This document shows, one piece after another, positions 59,662-64,000 of a DNA stretch of 64,000 nucleotides (positions are counted from its first letter, which is position 1; each line of letters begins with the position of its first letter). The translations under genes and the position numbers were made by a program. This stretch comes from Cephalotus follicularis. Taxonomy: Eukaryota > Streptophyta > Magnoliopsida > Oxalidales > Cephalotaceae. The notes below the pieces were generated by a model. That model was given only the letters and a program-made list of their open reading frames with translations, searched no databases and was not told the DNA's origin. The DNA is taken from NCBI GenBank assembly GCA_001972305.1, contig BDDD01000055.1:184751-248750 (forward strand), in the 5' to 3' direction.

Positions 59662-62600
59662 ATGGCAAACATTGAAAATTAGAAATTAATTACTCTTGAT
59701 ATTTCTGAAAAGAATTATCTATTTTGGGTACTTGATGTGAAACTGTATTTGAGTGCTAAGAAATTAAGGTACACAATTGAGGAAGAAAATACAGTATCAA
59801 ATGAGGAACGCGCCATTGCACTGATTTTATTATGGCATCACAATGATGATGGCCTGAAATATGAATATCTAACTGTTGAAAATTCACTTGAACTGTGGCA
59901 AAACCTAAATGATAGGTTTGAGCATTTGAAAGCTGTTGTACTGCCAGAAGTATTGAATGATTGGTCACAGCTACGATTTCAAGATTTTAAAACAGTTTTG
60001 GAATATAATTCCACGTTGCTCAAAATCGTATCACAATTAAAGATGTGTGGTGAAGTTATCACCGCAGATATGTTGTTAGAGAAAACATATCGAATATTTC
60101 ATGCATCCAATATGTTACTGTAACAATAGTATAGGTTACATGGGTTCAAGAAATATCGTGAACTAATTGGATCTCTTCTTATTACGGAGCAAAATAATGA
60201 ATTACTCCTGTAAAATCATGATAATCGTCCGACTGATTCAGCCCCTTTACCAGAAGTAAATGCAACTTCGTCCTATTTTGGAGGACGGGGAAGAGAGCGT
60301 GGACGAGGACGTGGAAGAGGACATAGCAATGGAAGAAATCAAAATTTCTTGGGGCCGCGTAATAATAATAGTATGAAATAGAAAAATCTTGATACAAAAC
60401 AATGTCAAAAGTGGCACAATCCTGGACAATCCAACAATGTTGGATAAGCTCAAAATAAAAAGAGTAATTACAACCGATGTGGAATGGAAGATCATTGGTA
60501 CCGTACTTGTCGCACAGCGAAGTATTTGGTCTACTTGTACCAAACTTCTTTAAAAGAGAAAGGCAAACAAATTGAAACAAATTTTATTGGTCATTGTGAT
60601 CCTTTGGAAACTAAGCAATCAGACTCTATTTCAATGGGTAAAACCCATTTAGACATTGTTGATTTCTTAATTGATCCAAATGGGAAAATGGACCAAGTGA
60701 TTACCAATGAATACTTCTATCTCGGTTAATGTTATATGTCATTGTTTTAATGTTTATCACTTTTGAATAAAGTGCTAAGGAAGTAATAAATGGAACATAG
60801 TTATATTTATTAATAATATATGTGTTTTTATCTATAGATCATCATACAATGTATATTGGAGATATATGCATAGCTGACAGTGCAACAACACACACAATAC
60901 TGCAGAATGAAAAATATTTTTCACATTTGACACTAGCAAAGGCTAATGTTGGAACAATTTCTGGTACATCAGACCTAATTGGAGATTCTGGGATGGCTAG
61001 CTTTGTGTTATCAAATGGAACATATATTCGCATCACATATGCTTTATATTCTACAAAGTCTGAAAGAAACTTGCTCAGTTTCAAATATATTTACCATAAC
61101 TGTTATCATATTGAAACTACAAATGAAAATGATAAAGAATATCTTTATATGACTAATAATGCTCCCGGTCGAAAGCAAATACTGGAGAAACTCCCTGGAC
61201 TTTCTTCTGGGTTATACAATATGAAAATTAGAGTAATTGAATATCATAATATTGTGGATTCAAAAGTAATATACTTAAAAGGGTTCATGCTTTGACATGA
61301 ATGGCTAGACCACACAGGTGTCATAATGATACGTCAAATCATTGAAAGTTCATATGACCATTCACTTAAAAACCAGAAAATGCTATTGAATAATGAGAAC
61401 TATTGTGTTGATTGTTCGTAAGAAAAACTTATTATAAAATTATCTACAACAAAAGTGGCTGTAGAATCTCCAAAATTTTTAGAGAGAATTCAAAGAGATA
61501 TTTGTGGACCGACTAATCCATCATCTAGACCATTCTATTATTTCATGGTCTTAATAGTTGTATCAACAAGATGGTCACATGTATTCTTGCTTTTAACCCG
61601 TAATGTTACATTTGCGAGACTATTGGCTCAAATAAATAAATTACGAGCATAATTTTCAGATCATCCTATAAAGTCTATTCGGTTAGATAATGTTGCTGAA
61701 TTTTGTTCTAAAACGTTTGATGAATATTGTATGGCAATAGGAATTATTATTAAACATCCTATTCCTCACGTATACACCCAAAATGGGTTAGTTGAATCTC
61801 TTATCAAAATACTTCAATTGATTGCTCATCATTTATTCATGAGGTCAAAGTTACCAATTTTAACTTGGGGATATGCGATATTGCATGCTGCGTCTCTTAT
61901 ACGTATAAGACCGACTGCATATCATAAATATTCTCCATTGCAACTTGTTCTTGATCAAAAACCAAACATATCTCACTTAAGAGTGTTTGGATGTGCAGTA
62001 TATGTCCCTACTGCACCTCCTCAGTAGAGTAAGATGGGACCACAACGCAGACTTGGTATTTATATGGGATTTGATTCTCTATCAATTATAAGGTATCTTG
62101 AACCATTAACAGGTGACATTTTTACTGCACGTTATACAGACTGTCACTTTGATAAATTGGTTTTTTCACGGTTAGAGGGAGACAAGGCATTACCAAAAAA
62201 TGAAAATGAAAATTCATGGAAAGCATCAAAAGTACATAATTTTGATCCACATATAAATGAATATAAATTACAAGTTCAAATGATCATTAATTTATAAAAT
62301 ATTGCTAATCAAATGCCAGATGCATTTAATGATGTTCAAAAAGTGGTAAAATCTTATTTACCAGCAATGAATGCTCCAGATTGAATTGATATACCTAATG
62401 TTAGTGGAAGCTCAATTGATATATTAAAGTTTAGACCATAGTTGAAACGTGGTAAACCAATTGGTGCTAAAGATATTGTACCACGAAAACGAAAGGCAAA
62501 TAAGGGTGGTGTACAAAACCCTGAAATAACATTAACACAAGAGAATGTGTTATTTTCAGAACCCACATTGACTCTAGAGAGAGTACAAAGCCCTGAAGAG

Positions 62601-64000
62601 GCTGTGGAATTTAAAAATAAAGAAGTCTCGGTTAATTATGCACATAATTAACAAATATGGAATCAAGATGATATTATAGTTAATGATAAGTTTGTCTTTG
62701 TCTTTGCATTGGATATTACAAATTCTGATATGGATCCCAAACCACAAAGTGTTGAACAATGTCAACAAAGAAATGATTGGCCAAAATGGAAAGATGTAAT
62801 ACAAGCAGAGTTGCAATCTTTGTCCAAAAAAGAAGTATTTGAACCAATAATTCAAACACCAAACGGCGTAACCCCCCTGTTGGATTTAGATGGATATTTG
62901 TTCGAAAACGAAATGAGAAAAATGAAATTGTGAGATACAAAGCAAGGCTTGTAGCTCAATGAATCTCACAAAGACCAAGTATTGATTACCAAGAAACATA
63001 TTCTCTAGTTATTGATGGAATCACTTTTTTATTCCTAATCAGTATGGCTTCTTCGAAAGAGCTTGAAACTCATCTTATGGACGTAGTAACAACATACTTA
63101 TATATGTCACTTGATAGTGACATATATATGAGAATTCCTGATGGATTTAAAGTTCCTGAATTGAACAAATCTCGCTATATATATTCAATTAAGCTACAAC
63201 ATTCGTTGTATATATTGAAACAATCTAGTCGAATGTGATACGATCGACTAAGTGAATATTTGATCAAAGAATGGTATACAAACGATCAAATATGTCCATG
63301 TATATTTATCAAAAAATCTAATGATGGATTTGCTATTATTGTAGTATATGTGGATGACTTAAATCTTGTGGGTACTTCTGAAGAACATACAAAAATTGCT
63401 ACCTATTTAAAGTGTGAGTTTGAAATGAATGATCTTGGAAAAACAAAATTTTGTCTTAGTATATAGGTGAAGCACATATCAACTGGAATCTTCATCTATC
63501 AATCCACATACACAAAAAATGTTCTTAGTCGATTCAACATGGACAAATCTTATCCTTTAAGTACTCCAATAATCGTCCGATCACTTGATGTCAAGAATGA
63601 TCCATTTCGTCCTCAAGAAGAAAAAGAAGAAATCTTCGGACTTGAAGTCCCTTATCTTAACGCAATTGAGGCACTATTGTATCTCACAAATTGCACAATG
63701 CCTGATATTGCATTTTCTGTTAATTTACTAGCAAGATATAGCTCAACACCAACAAGAAGACATTGGAATGGGATTAACCATATAATACGCTATCTTCGTG
63801 AAAGCATGGATATGAGCCTATTTTATCCAAGGGGAACAAAATCAACATCGATTGGATATGTTGAGGCGGGATACTTGTCTGATCCACATAAAGCAAGATC
63901 ACAAACTGGTTATGTATTTACCTTTTGTGACACTGCTAATCATGGCGATCAACAAAACAAATAATGACAACAACTTCTTTGAATCATTCAGAGATCCTTA
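59662..64000 (+). pseudogene. Ty1/copia element Co2, heavily decayed, cut by window end
   Basis: Gag starts at ATG 59662 (MANIEN, then a TAG at codon 7) and runs to about 60180. A Gly/Arg-rich stretch (GGRGRERGRGRGRG, 60280) and a knuckle lacking its first Cys (RCGMEDHWYRTC) follow. After an AT-rich gap (60730-60830) comes a protease (CIADSATTHTIL). Next are a GAG-pre-integrase/HHCC remnant, an integrase core (RDICGPTNPSSR, IRLDNVAEF, GLVESLIK), an RT with YVDDLNLVG (63348) and an RNase H remnant (GYVEAGYLSDPHKARSQTGY). The reading frame changes between gag and protease and again at a CCCCCC run near 62872. Many stops break every domain. It is an old insertion; the 3' end lies outside the window. 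Confidence 0.9.

Overview
The window is nuclear DNA from a flowering plant, most likely a eudicot. The species cannot be named from sequence alone. It is AT-rich and gene-poor and built mostly from LTR retrotransposons, many nested in one another. Most of these have clear TG...CA ends, 5-bp target-site duplications (TSDs) and tRNA-derived primer sites. Only two ordinary plant genes are visible. One is an intronless secreted matrix metalloproteinase (41033-41944, +). The other is an intronless DUF679/DMP membrane protein resembling the DMP8/9 group (43244-43891, -).

Layout. 1-1166: AT-rich intergenic. 1172-16833: a four-level nest. A solo LTR of an unassigned ~2.8-kb family (called S here; copy S1, TSD GGAAG) is split by an inverted solo LTR of the same family (S2, 1605-14406). 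S2 is split by a copia-like solo LTR (4406-14313). That LTR is split by a complete but dead Ty3/gypsy element, Gy1 (5230-14084, TSD CTTTG). 16836-20387: intergenic DNA with two fold-back elements. 20393-25338: Ty1/copia element Co1 (TSD ATTTG), one reading frame with six stops. 25816-31232: Gy2, a gypsy element with 3.4-kb LTRs that carries gag but no pol. 31233-32827: two truncated fragments joined end to end (S3 and Tat-like Ta2). 33641-40760: a degenerate tandem repeat interrupted by a small MITE and by solo LTRs S4 (TSD GTCAA) and S5.

40900-45090 is the only genic island. 45098-51391: a non-autonomous terminal-inverted-repeat element split by Gy3 (TSD GTGGC). Gy3 is a chimera in which pol sits inside what looks like a single LTR. 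51482-58537: a copia-like LTR, then the remnant of an endogenous pararetrovirus-like ORF (movement-protein and protease parts). That remnant is split by Tat-like gypsy element Ta1 (52181-57432). Ta1 carries a spliced antisense ORF and has two N bases exactly where its polymerase should be. 59421-59598: a probable tRNA-derived SINE. 59662-64000: a badly decayed copia element (Co2) running off the window.

How the parts relate. Nearly all coding capacity belongs to transposable elements inactivated by nonsense mutations, small indels or large deletions. I found no operon-like or CRISPR-like system. The most unusual signal is in the S-family solo LTRs. All five copies share a compact inverted-repeat box that could fold as an RNA hairpin, beside a cluster of GGGCTnAGCCC palindromes and directly after a splice-acceptor-like tract. 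No feature here was checked by database search.
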